A stretch of 64,000 nucleotides of DNA, taken from contig NC_088681.1 in NCBI RefSeq assembly GCF_950023065.1, positions 70,714,836 through 70,778,835 of the forward strand. The letters run 5' to 3'. Source of the stretch: Planococcus citri (lineage: Eukaryota; Arthropoda; Insecta; Hemiptera; Pseudococcidae). This document shows, piece after piece, positions 23,158-35,997 of this stretch. The position numbers were made by a program, and so were the translations under genes. Each line of letters opens with the position of its first letter. Within the stretch, counting starts at the first letter, position 1. A model generated the notes under the pieces. That model saw only the letters and a list, made by a program, of their open reading frames with translations. It did not search any database and had not been told where the DNA came from.

Positions 23158-24230
23158 TATGATAGGGTAAATAGAAAAAAACTGTTTGAAGACCAAAAAG
23201 ATGAAGAAATAGGCTAATATATAAAATGCAAAAGGTAATAAATAGCATATTTACCTAAGAACAGTAGAATAAGAGTACAAATTGGAAATAAACTCTCAGA
23301 AACAGCAGAAATAAACAGAGGAGTTCGCCAGGGATGCGCACTGTCATGTGTTTTATTCAACACGTACATACATGGATCACATGGTAAACGAATGGCAGAA
23401 AATGAAGCCAAAAGGAATCAAAACAGACAGAAGGCAGGAAATATCAACAGTACTATTCGCGGATGATCAAGCAGCACTAGCTGAAACAGAAGATGACCTA
23501 CAGAGATCAATGTACAATCTAACAAAGACATCAGAAAAATATGATATGAGAATATCATCAGAGAAAACAAAAACAATGGCCTTCAAAGGAAAGGAACCAG
23601 TAAGAAGCAAAATTGTAATTAATGGAAAAATCATCAAACAGGTCAATAATTTCAAATACCTGGGAAACATGATATCATACCAGGGAGAAGTAGATGTTGG
23701 TGGAAAGATTGCAACGTTCCTGAGAGTCACAGGACTGATAAATAGGACCCTGAGAAGCAGTAAGATGCGAAAAGAAACAAGATTGAAGGTGTACAATACT
23801 CTAGCAATACCAATGATGACTTATGGAAGCGAGGTATGGGCACTGAAGAAATCTGATAAAAGAAGAATAACGGCAGCGGAGAGGAAGTTCATGTGGAGAA
23901 CGGCAGGGGTGACTCTCAAAGACAGAGTCCCATCTGAGAAAATAACAGCAGATCTCGGAGTGAAGCCAGCCATGAAGAGAATAAAACAGTATAGGAAAGA
24001 TTGGAGAAATCATGTCAAGAGGATGGAGGAAACAAGACCACCAAAACAGGTCCTCCAATATACACCAACAGGGAAGAGAAGCAGAGGGAGACCAAGGAGG
24101 AAACTCACTGATACCTCAGGCTCATCCTCAACAGGTTCCACACAGTAGCAGACAGGCCAACAGGCCTACCGCTTACAAGGAAACGACGAGGAGAAGTCGA
24201 TAGTAGCTGGAGAACGAATTTTTAATAATT

Positions 24231-27197
24231 TAAGCGAGCAAATTTCCCCATTTCAAGAACCTCAACATTTTCACTTAAAAAATACCATCTGACTGATGAA
24301 ACAAATGGCCAAACTAAATCAATGTAGGTAGTCAGAAGTTGGCTAGAAAAAAGCATTGTTGATCAAAGTTGATAAAAGGAAGGAAACGTTGATGGCAGTG
24401 TTGGCAAGAAAGTTGATCAAATTTGGGGATATTGGCACCAGAGCGAAAGTTTCAGCCAACATACTAGGAAAAAAATGGTCAAAAATTGGTGAAATATTCG
24501 ATGAAGTTGATAAACATTTATGAAAATTGCAGAACACGGATATAATTTGGTCCAAGTGAGCCATTGTTAGTTGGCAACAGCTGATAAAATTTTGGGCCAA
24601 TCATAAAAAAATGTGGCTTAAAATTGATCAAATTTTTAGTAATTCTTTGATGGTCCCTGCTTGCACAATTTCTTCCAAAATTTTCCCCAATTTCTTCAAA
24701 TCACCCAATTTTTTCCAAAAATGCCTAACTTTTCGCCTGACCCCCCCACCTTCGGCACGTGTCAGGTTCGAATCGAAAATATGTAGAATACGTACAAACT
24801 TCAGTTTTCCAAGTTGATTCTTTCCCCAATTTTTGACAGCAATTTGATTTTTAAAAATCACGAAAAATCGAAAACTACACTTTAACATCTGAAAAGGCTT
24901 GTAATGTACAATATTTCTGCATGATCTTTCAATTTAGTGTATTCGATTCATTTTTCTGTCAATAGGGATACCTCCCTCGTTAGCAGATTACAACTTAATT
25001 TCGAACTTTGAAAAAATAAAAACACGACGTAGGTAAGGTACCTATTCGTATTTTATAAACCTATTCACGTTTCACCTCATTCCTCGTCCGAATAAAACAC
25101 TTTGAAATAAAGTTCGACGCCTCTGTTTAAATTTCGAGACCATCGAACCACTTCGCACGTACGTAAGCCAAGTTTCTACGAGTATATTGTAAGGCAATTG
25201 GTACGAATAAGGATAGAAACGAAGCGTCGCATAAACGACGAAACATAAACAAGAAAACAAAGCGGAATTTCAAGCTCGGGAAAATTTAGAGCTTAATTGA
25301 ATGGGATTTATAAAGTTACACCGGTGTAGGGTAGGTAAGTATAGGCAGGTACAGAGCTAAGCTGAAGCGTTAAACTCACACCAAAACTCGTACATACGAG
25401 TACAAACACAATCAAAGTGATCGAAAAAACAACAACATCGATAACAACATTGGAAAAAATTTAATACCGTCGCGACGCTTTGGAAAACGTCGCAGTAGTG
25501 ACTTCAACCCTAACGAAAGCATGCGCACGATTACTTTTAGAAATCAATTACCAACCCCTTCGCCAACACCGAAGACGATATCTCACTATAACACAATATT
25601 TCTTAGCCGAATATTAGGTATTATCATCCACCACGCCGCCGATTGCCTCTCCTTCCCTCGTCATATAGTAAATTTCTCGTTCTAACCCCCAACCCCGCCA
25701 TAACACACTGTCACTGTATGCAAAACAGTAAACAGTAATCAACTTTTTGGTAAAATAATGGAAATGCTGATTCTTATTCATTTCAATGTTTTTTTCCCTA
25801 ACCCTCAACAGCCCATTTTCAAGAAAAAAATCATTTTTTTTTGCAAAATTTGCCTACTTTAGTGCAGATTTTATTCAACGATATGTAGGCAATTTTGCAA
25901 CGAAGGTACATAGGTAAAACAGAACCGGTATAATTAAGTTCACACCTCGACTAACCGTCTCTCGTATATCTCTGTGTCAGTAGATAGGTATACTATTAAA
26001 ATTCGTAATTATTTTTGCGAATAGGTACCTATATCAAAAATCGATGCGAACAACGAACTGTAAACAATTTACAAATCCAAAGCTGTACAGCGGAGAAATA
26101 GCAAAAGCTTTGTCGTGTGGTCAAATTAATCCCATATAAACCGAACGAACCCCATTCTTGATGCATTAATTCGCCCGGATTATTGGATCAACTTTAAAAT
26201 TCATCATGCGAAAATAACGACGAGGTGTAGGGTGAAGGGACGACACCCTCTAGCTCGAATATCAAGGTAAATACATAATAATTATAATAAATGCGCACCT
26301 CTTACACAAATGACCACTTCGTATTTGAAAAAGCAAAATAGCGTTCGATTTACATAAACGGGTATGAATAAATTTCAAATTGTAGAGAAGTTGAGCATTT
26401 GAATAGCGCAGTTTGTTGATTTGCAAACTTCCTCATCTCATTATACTAAATGCTGATTTTTCAAATTTTCATAAACTTAGACCCTTTCTCCAAATCTTCA
26501 CCACAAGTTCCTCATGTCCCAACTCCATAAGTATTGTTTTCAAAAATTGGAGCAAAGGTTTCACACCATTTCGAGTACGTAATTATTCTAGAACCTCCAG
26601 CAGATTTTCCAAAATATGATAATTCCACGAAATTCTACCTCCAACAAAGTGAGAACCTTACAATTCACTTTATGCCCTAATTTCAACAAACTGAGTCGAT
26701 TGAAGGTGGTTTCAAGGCCTTCTGAGGTCTCCTGCCATATTTTAGAAATTCCAGATTTTCAAAAAGTGCTATATGTACAACCATTCAAATTAGAAATCGA
26801 TTTTGGAAAAACCATATGTAAACGATCAAGTGGATCACTACCGACCAGTAATCGCGTTTATACGAGATGAAGTCAATTTGGACGGTTTGGGTGCATGGCA
26901 CTTTTTGATAATTTAGAATTTCCAAAAAATTACAAGAGGCTCCAGAATGGTGTAAAACCACACCCAAACGACTCAGAATGTTGAAATTTAAGGTAAAAAG
27001 TAAATTTCAGGTTTCCAACTTCATCAGGCAAAATTTTGTGAAAATTTCTATTTTCAAAAATCTGAAACTTTGAGGAAATTGAGGTTTGGTTCTTCGATCT
27101 TTCGAATCTACAGGTAGTGACAGATTCGATTTCGAAGGGGGGAGGGGGGTGTATTCAATTTTTCAACACAGATTCGATTCGAAAAGAATTAGTGATA
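24231..27197. other. Intergenic, no gene recognised
   Basis: No exon was supported. 26400-27080 contains phrases (CCTCCAGCAGATTTT near 26590, GAGGCTCCAGAATGG near 26937) that look like an old, heavily mutated relative of the adjoining foldback element. Confidence 0.45.
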
Positions 27198-28759
27198 GTC
27201 CGGCATATGACAATAGGAGTAATGGCACCCCCCCCCGCCGATCCTACGGGACAACTTTTTTCGTAAAGGGGACATCCTAAGGAACATTTTAAAGCAAACT
27301 TGCCCAAAAAAAAAGTTAGCCTTACTTACAAAATGGCGGCCATTTTGATTGACAGGTCAGCCGAAATCGCAGATTTTGCCTTTCAACATAGGACTTGCAC
27401 GAAATTTTTCAAACTTTACGAAGGTAGATCGAAAGATCATGCAAGAATTCATCACCTGTCAACATTTCAAGTGCTAAAGTGCGTTTTTCGATTTTTGGTG
27501 AATTTTTGAAAATCCAATTTAGGCCAAAAATGAGAAAAAAAATCAAAATTTTACCAAATTGACCAAGAAAGCTGCAATTTGGGATATACCCTATTTTCGA
27601 CATGCCAAATCGATTGGAAACAGTTTCAACTCGTTTTGAGCAGTTCTGAAGCCTCCAGCAGATTTTTGAAACTCGAAATTCCCACAAAATTCCATCAAAT
27701 TGGAGTTGTAAAGCTAAAATTTATTCTAAAAACTAATTTCAATACGCTACGAAGTACTGCAGATGAATTTCAAGTCGTTTTGGAGCCTCCAGCGACTTTT
27801 TGAAAGGTTACATGACGTTTTTTTGGAAAATTGAAATTTCCTAAAAGTAGCTGGAAGCTTCAAAACCATTTGAAACCATCATGTAGTCTGCGAAGTAAAT
27901 TTCAGCTTGCCAACTCCATTTGATAAATTATTATTGGGAAAATTTCAAGTTTCAAAAATCTGCTGGAGGCTCCAGTAATTTTCCAAAAAGTCGCTGGAGG
28001 CCCTAAAATGACTTGAACCCTTCTGAAGTCGCCTTCAGAGGGTGTTAAAATTGGAGTATAGAGTAAATTTTAGATTTACAACTCCAATTTGATGGAATTT
28101 TGTGGGAATTTCGAGTTTCAAAAATCTGCTGGAGGCTCCAGGAATTTTCAATAAGTCGCTGGAGGCTCCAAAACGACTTGAAATTCACCTGCAGTACTTG
28201 GTAGCGCATGGAAATTGGTTTTGTTTTTAGAATAAATTTCAGCTTTACAACTCCAATTTGATGGAATTTTGTGGGAATTTCGAATTTCAAAAATCTGCTG
28301 GAGGCTCCAGAACTGCTCGAAATGGGTTGAAACCGTTTCCAATCGATATTTCACATGTCGAAAATAGGGTATTCTCAAATTTCAGCTTTCTTGGTCAATT
28401 TGGTAGAATTTTGATTTTTCCCCTCATTTTTGGCCTTAATCGGATTATCAAAAATTCACCAAATATCGAAAAACGCACTTTAGCACTTGAAATTTTGACA
28501 GGTGATAAATTTTTGTATGATCTTTCGATCTACCTTTGTAAGGTTTGAAAAATTTCGTGCAATGTCCTATGTTGAAACTCAAAATCTGCGATTTCGGCTG
28601 ACCTGTCAATCAAAATGGCCGCCATTTTATAAGTAAGGCCAACTTTTTTTTGGGCAAGTTTGCTTTAAAATGTTCCTTCGGATGTCCCCTTTAAGAAAAA
28701 AGTTGTCCCGGAGGATCGGCGGGGGGGGGGGGCATTACTCCTATTGTCATATGCCGGAC
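27198..28759. mobile_element. Foldback element of TA-duplication family, copy 1 (1562 bp)
   Basis: The ends are GTCCGGCATATGACAATAGG and its reverse complement, each followed inward by AGTAAT(T)GCA, a C/G homopolymer, CGATCC and then GACAACTTTTTTC. The arms stay complementary almost to the centre, so the whole element can fold into one long hairpin. TA occurs at both borders (27196-27197 and 28760-28761). Each arm contains units headed by CTGGAGCCTCCAG-like palindromes. No transposase is present. Small ORFs through it recur in all copies and on both arms and are not genes. Confidence 0.9.
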
Positions 28760-28761
28760 TA

Positions 28762-30801
28762 TGAATAGAGTAGAACAGAACAAGTGCATCTTTTGGGAAC
28801 CTACGATGAACATTTTTTGCACGAAGAGCAGAGAGGGCTCACCTCTTACGAATACGGTCAAAAATTTGAAAAAAATCCACCAATTCAATCAACTCTAGCA
28901 GGTAAATCACCCCGTTAAAATTTTTTTATAAATAATATTTTATAAAAAATGAAGTAGACCTAAAAATGAAAAACTCCCATTACAATTTATCCAATACTTT
29001 AATAATAAAACTACATACAACATGAAAAATTGTACAAGTGAAATATTGCATTACCATAATTTCATTTTTTAAAATGTTAAATAACAAAAAATTGACAACG
29101 CAAAAGGGGAAAACAAAAATAGAATACACAAAAAAAAAAAAAAAAGAAAAATAATACGTCAAAAAGCATTAAATTTCATAATGACATGATAGTTTGAAAT
29201 TCCGATTCGATATATACACATAATAACATGATACAAGCTACAAAAGAAAGAAAGAGAAAAAAATCAATCTCGAATAAATAAGTAATATTAAGACGAGGCC
29301 CATTTACATGATACTTGTACAGCATACCTATGTGAAAGGTATAAAGCGTAGGTAATAATATTTCTTTTTAAAAATTCCATTTTGGGCCCTGAGTAGTACA
29401 ACGAGATGAAAAAGAAAGAGAAAATATACCTTACGTTGTAATTTTGAAAAAAAGAAAAAAAAAGGTAAAATAAACATAAAGGCTTAGAATGTACCATATT
29501 AAGCAAAAAAAAAAAAAAAAAAGGGATAATGAAATGGCTACGAATTAAACAAAAGAAAGAAATATACAACAGTTAATACACCAACATTTACACGTTATGT
29601 AACTGATTGCGCAAAACCGACGGAAATTTCAGAATCACAGTAAATTACAACATTTTATTCTAATAAAATACGTACATCAGGAAAAAGTATGCGTCTGCCA
29701 GCGACACAACTCTTTCTGCCTTTTACTCTTTTATGCTTTGGGACAATGAAAGAAAAAAAAAAGAAAGTTTGCGCTACTTGGCTTTAATTACATCGTTAAA
29801 CTCGACCAAGTTTCAACTAAATACCAAGCTATGTTGGTTCTGTATGTAGAAAAAAAAAAGAAGTAAAAAAACTAAGCGCACTTTAGCGGGGATATAAAAG
29901 ATGTTTTAATCTCATCGTCATTAGCTTGGTAGCGTCGTGTTTCATTTAGGCACTCCACAACTTCTCAAAATGCTGCCGTGTAATGTACTCGACGAACTTA
30001 CACGGCAGCAGGGACACGTTTCAAAACAAGACGATCTACGATTCTTATCTCGATTACGAATCAAAAAAAACACGCGACAGCGACGACGTCAAGTATCAAT
30101 TTTGATAGTGAGGATTCATTTTACGCGATCAATTACTTCGAATGGCACCTTGAAAATATACGAATACGCGAGTTTCGTATATTTTTTTCTTAGTCTTCAT
30201 TTTCTTCTAAATGAGAGCTAATAAAAAGTTCAAAATCTCTTCGGTGATTTTGATGTAGTGTTTGTTGTGTTCTACGATAAAAATTTGTTTCAATAAAATC
30301 AAAAAGATATCAACTTATATCCATCGTACACGCGAGAGATGGAGAAAGAAAAAATACAAAGAAATAAATAAAACGATTAAGTTACCTGAAAATTAATAAA
30401 ACGACGATTTCGTAGGAACGACTACTATCTGATGTGTTCATTACATCGATAAGTTGCCTTTCCAACGATCAAACCGAGAAACACGGGCACAATGATTCAA
30501 ATAAACATTAAAATACGTAAAAAAAAAAAAAAAAAAAAAACTGAAACGTAATAAAGTAATAACAACGTTGTAAAATTTTGGAACATTTAACAAGAATCAT
30601 CGATATATACATTAAACATTCGGTATATCAGCGCTACCTAGTTATAATATACAGTCTTTACATTACTATCAAAAGGACGCCTTAACACGTACGATCAAAA
30701 AAACCAAGTAACCAAATCATACGGCTTCGGATTGTTCATCTTCGTTCTCGATACACTTATACCAACAACCGGTTACGTTAAATACATATACGAAATAATG
30801 A
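28762..30801. other. No coding sequence seen; probable 3' UTR and downstream DNA of the minus-strand lysine-rich gene
   Basis: AT-rich with many A-runs (29131-29146, 29505-29522, 30519-30540). The part adjoining 30802 should be the 3' UTR of the lysine-rich protein gene, but I cannot fix its end. Confidence 0.4.
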
Positions 30802-33571
30802 TCATTTCTTGCGCTGACTCGAGGAATTCGATGTTTTACGTTCTTTTTCTTTAGTTGTTCTCATGGCAGCCGAATTTATTTTCGCTGCGACGGCCGAACC
30901 TGCATCTGAAAGTAACAATTCTTCATTTTACATCGTACCATAGGTGTTTCTCATCGGTATTTTTCGTAATGTTCGGCGTGATCGAGACTGCGAAACAATT
31001 CCGACGTTGCTGAGTTTCAAGATTTACGAGGCCTAATCGCTCGATAACGGAAAACCCTCGGGAATGACGAGGAATAGGTCATTGTCACGAACGACATACT
31101 TTCAGACGTACTATTAACACGACCACAGATATAGTTAACTAAAAGCTATAACTTGAAAAGAAAGAGCGATAAATCGGTAAAAAAAAATGGGTCACTCGAT
31201 ATTTCCAATCGCGGCGGATTCGTCGAATCGAAATTAAGACAAACGAAATAATAAAAAATACGAACGAAAAATAAAATGCCAAACAATGACTACTCACTTC
31301 TAACTTTACCAGTTCTTTCATTAGTAGTGGGCTGATTAGCAGCGGCGGTTTTGGGTTCTTCTTTTCTTCTCTTCTGAGGTACAGCAGCAGGCGAAGTACT
31401 GGTTGCGCTAGCCCGGCTAGAAACGCTCGAAGTTCTTTTGGTGGCAGCTTTTGTAGTTGGTTCAGCGGCGGCTGTTTTCGAAGCAGCTGCGGGTGTTTCT
31501 TTTTTCAAAGATAAAATTACTTTAGACGAATTGGACGATTTCACCGATGGCTCCCACACTTTTGCTTTATCGTTTTGTTTAGCATTAGTCGAAGCTTTTG
31601 CAGCGGCCCCCTGTTTACCTTTTTTCTTCTTCTTATCTTTTTTTGTTTTGTTCTCAGCCGGTTTGGCGGGTTTCTGCGGAGCTGTTTCTTTAGCACTTGT
31701 TTGACTTTGGTTGGATAAACGAGCTGATTTCTTGGTCGATGAGGTAGATGTGTTAGCGGGAGTACCTGCCGTTGATCTCTTTGATTTGGACGCTGCGGGC
31801 TTCTTGACGGTATCGCTAGCCGCGACCGTCTTTTTGTTCGCTTTGGGCGATACGGATTTCTTCTTCTTTTTCTTTTTCAGTTGAGCTTCGTCTTTGAACA
31901 AGCTCAAGTCGACTAGAAAAAACATGAAATTTACGATGTTGTTAATTAGCGAAACGAGCACGTACGAATATAAAACAATGGTAAAATGAACTTACGTCCG
32001 TCGGGGTGTTCTTCGGTAATAGAAGGTTGTTCAGCTACGCCTTTCTCTACGTCTAGAGCTCTTTTCAAAATGTTCTCTACACGAGTACGTTCAACTTCAG
32101 GTAACTTCCATCGATCTTTCTCAACACGTGACATCGTAACGTTCGTCAAAATGCAGTCAAATTCTAGAAAATTAAATCAAAATCAACTTATAGAACACAG
32201 AAAGGTCTACGAAACTCCTCAATACGTATAAATTCAATACTGAAGTAGGTACCGGTTTGGTCGAAGAAATCTGGCGTGAACTCGTCATTCGGCAGATTCG
32301 TAAACCATCTAATTTTAATTCGAGAACTGTTTCTGTGAATATTTTGAAACGCTTGGCAAATGTAAAAACTTCCTTCGGGGTTTCTGACGGCCAAAAATTC
32401 GTTTCTAACAAAATAAGAGAACGAGTATATGGTTATTTTAATAATTCATCGAGCAATTTAAAAAATTCAAAATTCAAAAAGGTTGACAATTACTTGAAAA
32501 ATGCGATTATTTTTTCCGCAGGAGGTTTAGGTGTCGCCTTGGCTGGAGTTTGCAATTTGGCAATGAACTGCAGCTCGGGAATAGGACTCTGATAAGGCTG
32601 GGTTGGTAAACGAGTTCGTTTAGATTTTCTACCCTCTTTGCCATCATCATCAACCGGTTCAACGGGTGCCTAAAGAATAATGAATTAGAAAATGAACGAG
32701 AATTGAGCGTACGATGCTGATATATAATTATTTACTTTAGCTTTCCGTTTAGTAGGTTTAGGCGTAGCAGGAGTTTCCGAAGCAGGCTCCGTTGCACTGG
32801 CTTCGGGTTGAACATCTTTTTCGTTGTTCGTTTCAGATTCGGGTTTCTTTTTATCTTGGACCTTCTCCGGCGTGCTTTTAGTTTCTTTTTTAGGTTCCGG
32901 TACAGGTTCGCTGGGTTTGACTTCAGTTTGATGAGATTCACTATCTTTTCCGTCCTTAACATCGTTTACAACTGCGGATTCCGGTTTAGCTTCTACTGGC
33001 GCTGGTTTATCATCTTTCGGCGGTTCTTTGGCCGATTCGACCGGCGTCGCAGGTACAATTTCTTTCACAGGTTCTGCAATACTACGTATTTTAGCGACGA
33101 AAGAACAAATAAATGATCTACAACAAATAATAAACGCTTACCCGAATTTTCTTTCGGTGGAGTAACACTCTTAAGCTCCTCTGATTTGGGTTTCTCTACA
33201 TTCTTGACTTCAGGAACAACTTCAACCGGTTTCGGTGGAGCATCTGCAGGTATCAAATCCGGCACAGGGTCGCTTTTTTCATTATGATTTTGCGCAGGGT
33301 TAGCGGAGTTTTCTTTAATATTAGTTTCCGGGGTAGGTGATACAATTCCGTTCGACGTAGGAGGCTTCGAGCACAAATCGACCGAATTTTCGGCATTCAC
33401 AGGCGCAGCATTTACAGCTGGCACAGGCTTCGCTTCGGGTACCAAACTGATAGGAGTAATAGGAGGAAAGCTAGCCGACGGCGATTTGGTTAGATTTGTA
33501 GCAGTAGCGGCGACTGCGTGATTCCCCGGATTTATGGCGGGTTTCACCGGCGAAACGCTCATAGCATTCAT
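30802..33571 (-). CDS. Lysine- and proline-rich nuclear-type protein with a BAH-like core, identity unknown (7 coding exons, 660 aa)
   Basis: Coding exons (minus): 33571-33142, 33073-32736, 32669-32494, 32404-32253, 32163-31996, 31912-31298, 30905-30802. All junctions are GT-AG, the phases agree and the total is 1983 nt. The first third is Pro/Glu/Lys-rich and looks disordered. A short basic stretch (GRKSKRTRLP) precedes a conserved-looking core spanning exons 3-5: NEFLAVRNPEGSFYICQAF, IRWF, DFFDQTEFDCILTNV, ENILKRALDVEKGV and EEHPDGLDLSLF. The core has the feel of a BAH-type or chromatin-reader fold, but I cannot name the family. The tail is a long Lys/Ala/Ser-rich region beginning with seven lysines, with several possible nuclear localisation signals, ending SSSQRKK. 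A 5' UTR exon probably ends at 34006 (donor GTACG) and splices to AG just before GTTCGGATTATG. The gene is head-to-head with TMEM39. Confidence 0.8.
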
Positions 33572-35997
33572 AATCCGAACCTATATAAAAATAAACAAAC
33601 TTTAATACATTTGAAACGAACACATGCCCAGTGTTTCATCACCTACCAAACACTTGGAAATACAGAAAATACTTCCGTTAGAGAGTACCGCATGCAAATA
33701 GGTGTTTCAAGTATGATAGAATGTTCAATTATCGGAAGAACTTGGTAAAAACACTTATACAACACCCCCTAACCCTTTACTTACAATGATTAACATTAAA
33801 GGCGGCAAAACATAACAAAAGATTGGCTATTCTAGAAAAGATATGACTAAAATTAGAATCAAAAGCCAAGACTTTTGAGTAATCAAATGAAAGTACTTTC
33901 GCTGAAATAATTGAGCTATATGCGTATAAAACAAGGTGCGAACAGAGAGCGAAGATTTACAAAATATACACAAAATAAGTTTGTATGCAAACATTGGAAA
34001 CGTACCTGATTAACTGAAAGAAACCTCGATATGGTGGCACAATGATTTAAGAAAATACACAATTAACACGATTACAATAATACTAAACGGTGAAGATTAT
34101 TTAGGTAGTTAATACATAATTATATTTCCGTATTTTCTATTAAATTATACAACACACAACAGCCAAATATGCAAAATTTCCTCCAAAAACGATGGCGTCT
34201 CTGGACCACCATAACACAAGGAAAATTCTCTAGTCGTACGCGTTCGACGATCCGAATTTTCGACCAAGTGTCGTGAACAATGACAACCATTTTTCATTTT
34301 TTTTGCAGTGGATGTTGGATCTCGTTGAATTTTCGTTTTTATCGAGTTATTAATTGAAATTGAATATTTAATTAGGCAACTTTGTTTAAATTATTACTAT
34401 GATAATGAAAAATAAAAGATAAAAAGGATAAAATGGATAAAAAGAAGAAATTTTTTATTGACAATTTTCGGTTCAATGACTGGCAAGAGGAACGAGCGCG
34501 CTCTATCGAGACAAAACGACATTTTCCGTTTTGGTTTCAATTAGGCTCTATATAAACCAGGTGAGCGCATCCACCATTTTGTTCCCTGAAGTGATAACGA
34601 ACCAGTAATTATGCATACAATTTCTCATGTAAAAAATTCAATTTTTCAAATTGTTCTCGAGTTTGGGTGAACTATTATGCAGTCTTAAATTAATGACAAT
34701 AAAATTCCCTATCGATTGATGTTAAATTTTGATCATTTCGCGTAAAAATAACGATTTTATGAATACTTCTATTTTACTGATTTTTGCATACCACGTACGT
34801 CATCTTTAAACTAAAAATACTCAAAATTTTCAGTGGACACATAGGTATTTTAAGACAGTAAAATGTTCCGAATTTTGTCTTCTTTAAAATGAGTTATTAC
34901 CGAAAGCTCTACATGCAACCGTTCAAAAGTTTTCGAAGTTGAAAGTTGCGAAAATCAGCTACGGGCAGTAAGTATTCAACTTTGAACTAATTTTACTCAA
35001 AATTTTCAATGAACACATAGGTATTTTAATACAGCAAAATGTTCGTAATTTTATCGTCTTTAAAATGAGCTTATAACGAAAGTTCTACCTCTCATCGTTC
35101 AAAAGATCTTGAAGATCAAAGTTTCGGAAAGTGAAATACTGATCAAAACTAAGTGACTGATAACAGTGATAACACAATTTGACCACTTTCCGCAACTTTG
35201 AACTTCAAAAACTTTTGAACGGTTGAAGGTAGAGCTTTCGGTAAACAATCATTTTAAAGGGGATAAAATTACGAACATTTTGATGTATAAAATACCAATG
35301 TGTCCACTAAAAATTTCGAGTAATATTAGTTCAAAGTTCAGTACTTACCATCAGCAGCTTGTTTTCGTAACTTAAAACTTCGAAAACTTTTGAACGGTTG
35401 CATGTAGAGCTTTCGGTAATAGCTCATTTTAAAGAGGATAAACTTATCAACTTACGAACATTTTGCTGTATTAAAATACCTATGTGTCCACTGAAAATTT
35501 CGAGTATTTTTAGTTTAAAGACGACGTATGTAGTATGCAGAAATCAGTAAAATAGAAGTATTCATAAGTCGTTATTTTTTCATGAAATGATCAAAATTTA
35601 ACATCGATCGATAGGGAATTTCATTGTCTTTAATTTGAGACTACACGTAAGTTCACCCGGACTCGCGAACTATCAAAAAAATTGTATTTTTTACATGAGA
35701 AATTGTATGCATACTTACTAGTCCGTTATCACTCAGGGAACAAAATGGCCGATGCGCTCACCCACTTTATATAGAGCCTTAGTTTCAATATGGTGAGTTA
35801 TTCGGTTTTTTCTGTTTTCATTTCGTATCAATTTTTTCGAAAAAAGATAAGCAACAGCAGCAGAAGATCGTACACGAATCTACTGAAAAATATGATTCAA
35901 AACCAATTTAAACGTAAAAAAAACGCACCGGAAATGATATCATGATTTCAGTATGTAGCGTGGCAAATCACCCAACTTATAGACCGAACTGAGAAAT
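33572..35997. promoter_or_regulatory. Shared 5' region of the divergent lysine-rich gene and TMEM39
   Basis: This interval holds the 5' UTR of the minus-strand gene (a UTR exon with its donor at 34006) and the 5' leader of TMEM39. More than half of it is a foldback transposon (34542-35781). No TATA box or start site can be assigned with certainty outside the transposon. Confidence 0.5.
34542..35781. mobile_element. Foldback transposon, 8-bp duplication family, copy A (1240 bp)
   Basis: The left end TAGGCTCTATATAAACC and the right end TTTATATAGAGCCTTA are inverted repeats. Matching continues inward through GGTGAGCGCATC, CCATTTTGTTCCCTGA, GTGATAACG and GTATGCAT-type strings, so most of the element is one imperfect palindrome. 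GTTTCAAT flanks it at 34534-34541 and 35782-35789. Inside are several copies of CTTTTGAACGGTTG and AGAGCTTTCGGTAA in both orientations. No transposase is visible. The 8-bp duplication points to hAT- or Mutator-like machinery. Confidence 0.9.

Larger units (their letters stand above)
21355..24230 (+). mobile_element. RTE-like non-LTR retrotransposon, decayed, with nested SINE and MITE
   Basis: The piece opens with the end of an AP-type endonuclease (DVRTYRGLEIGTDHHFV, 21365-21415) and a linker. RT follows: AKNAKCKS, then KAPGEDGIPTELYKYASGEF after a frameshift near 22050, PEEFKTAIVIPLFKKGD after the SINE (22630-22685), DLEKA/DRVNRKKLFED split by the MITE, and GVRQGCALS. A long open stretch at 23348-24148 carries the catalytic FADD box, NFKYLGNMIS, the thumb region PMMTYGSEVWALKKSD, and a basic C-terminus ending GKRSRGRPRRKLTD. 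This order fits RTE-clade enzymes. Stops and frameshifts, for example in 22700-22890, make the copy inactive. Confidence 0.85.

Noticed and set aside
27409..28548. Several 60-100 codon frames (for example MWEFRVSKICWRLQNCSK) that recur at 40.6, 41.4, 55.5 and 56.5 kb
   Set aside because: They are the same foldback arm read in either direction; recurrence reflects repeat copies, and there is no start, domain or splice logic.
31438..31704. Plus-strand 88-codon frame
   Set aside because: It is the antisense shadow of the Lys/Ala-rich tail of the minus-strand gene.
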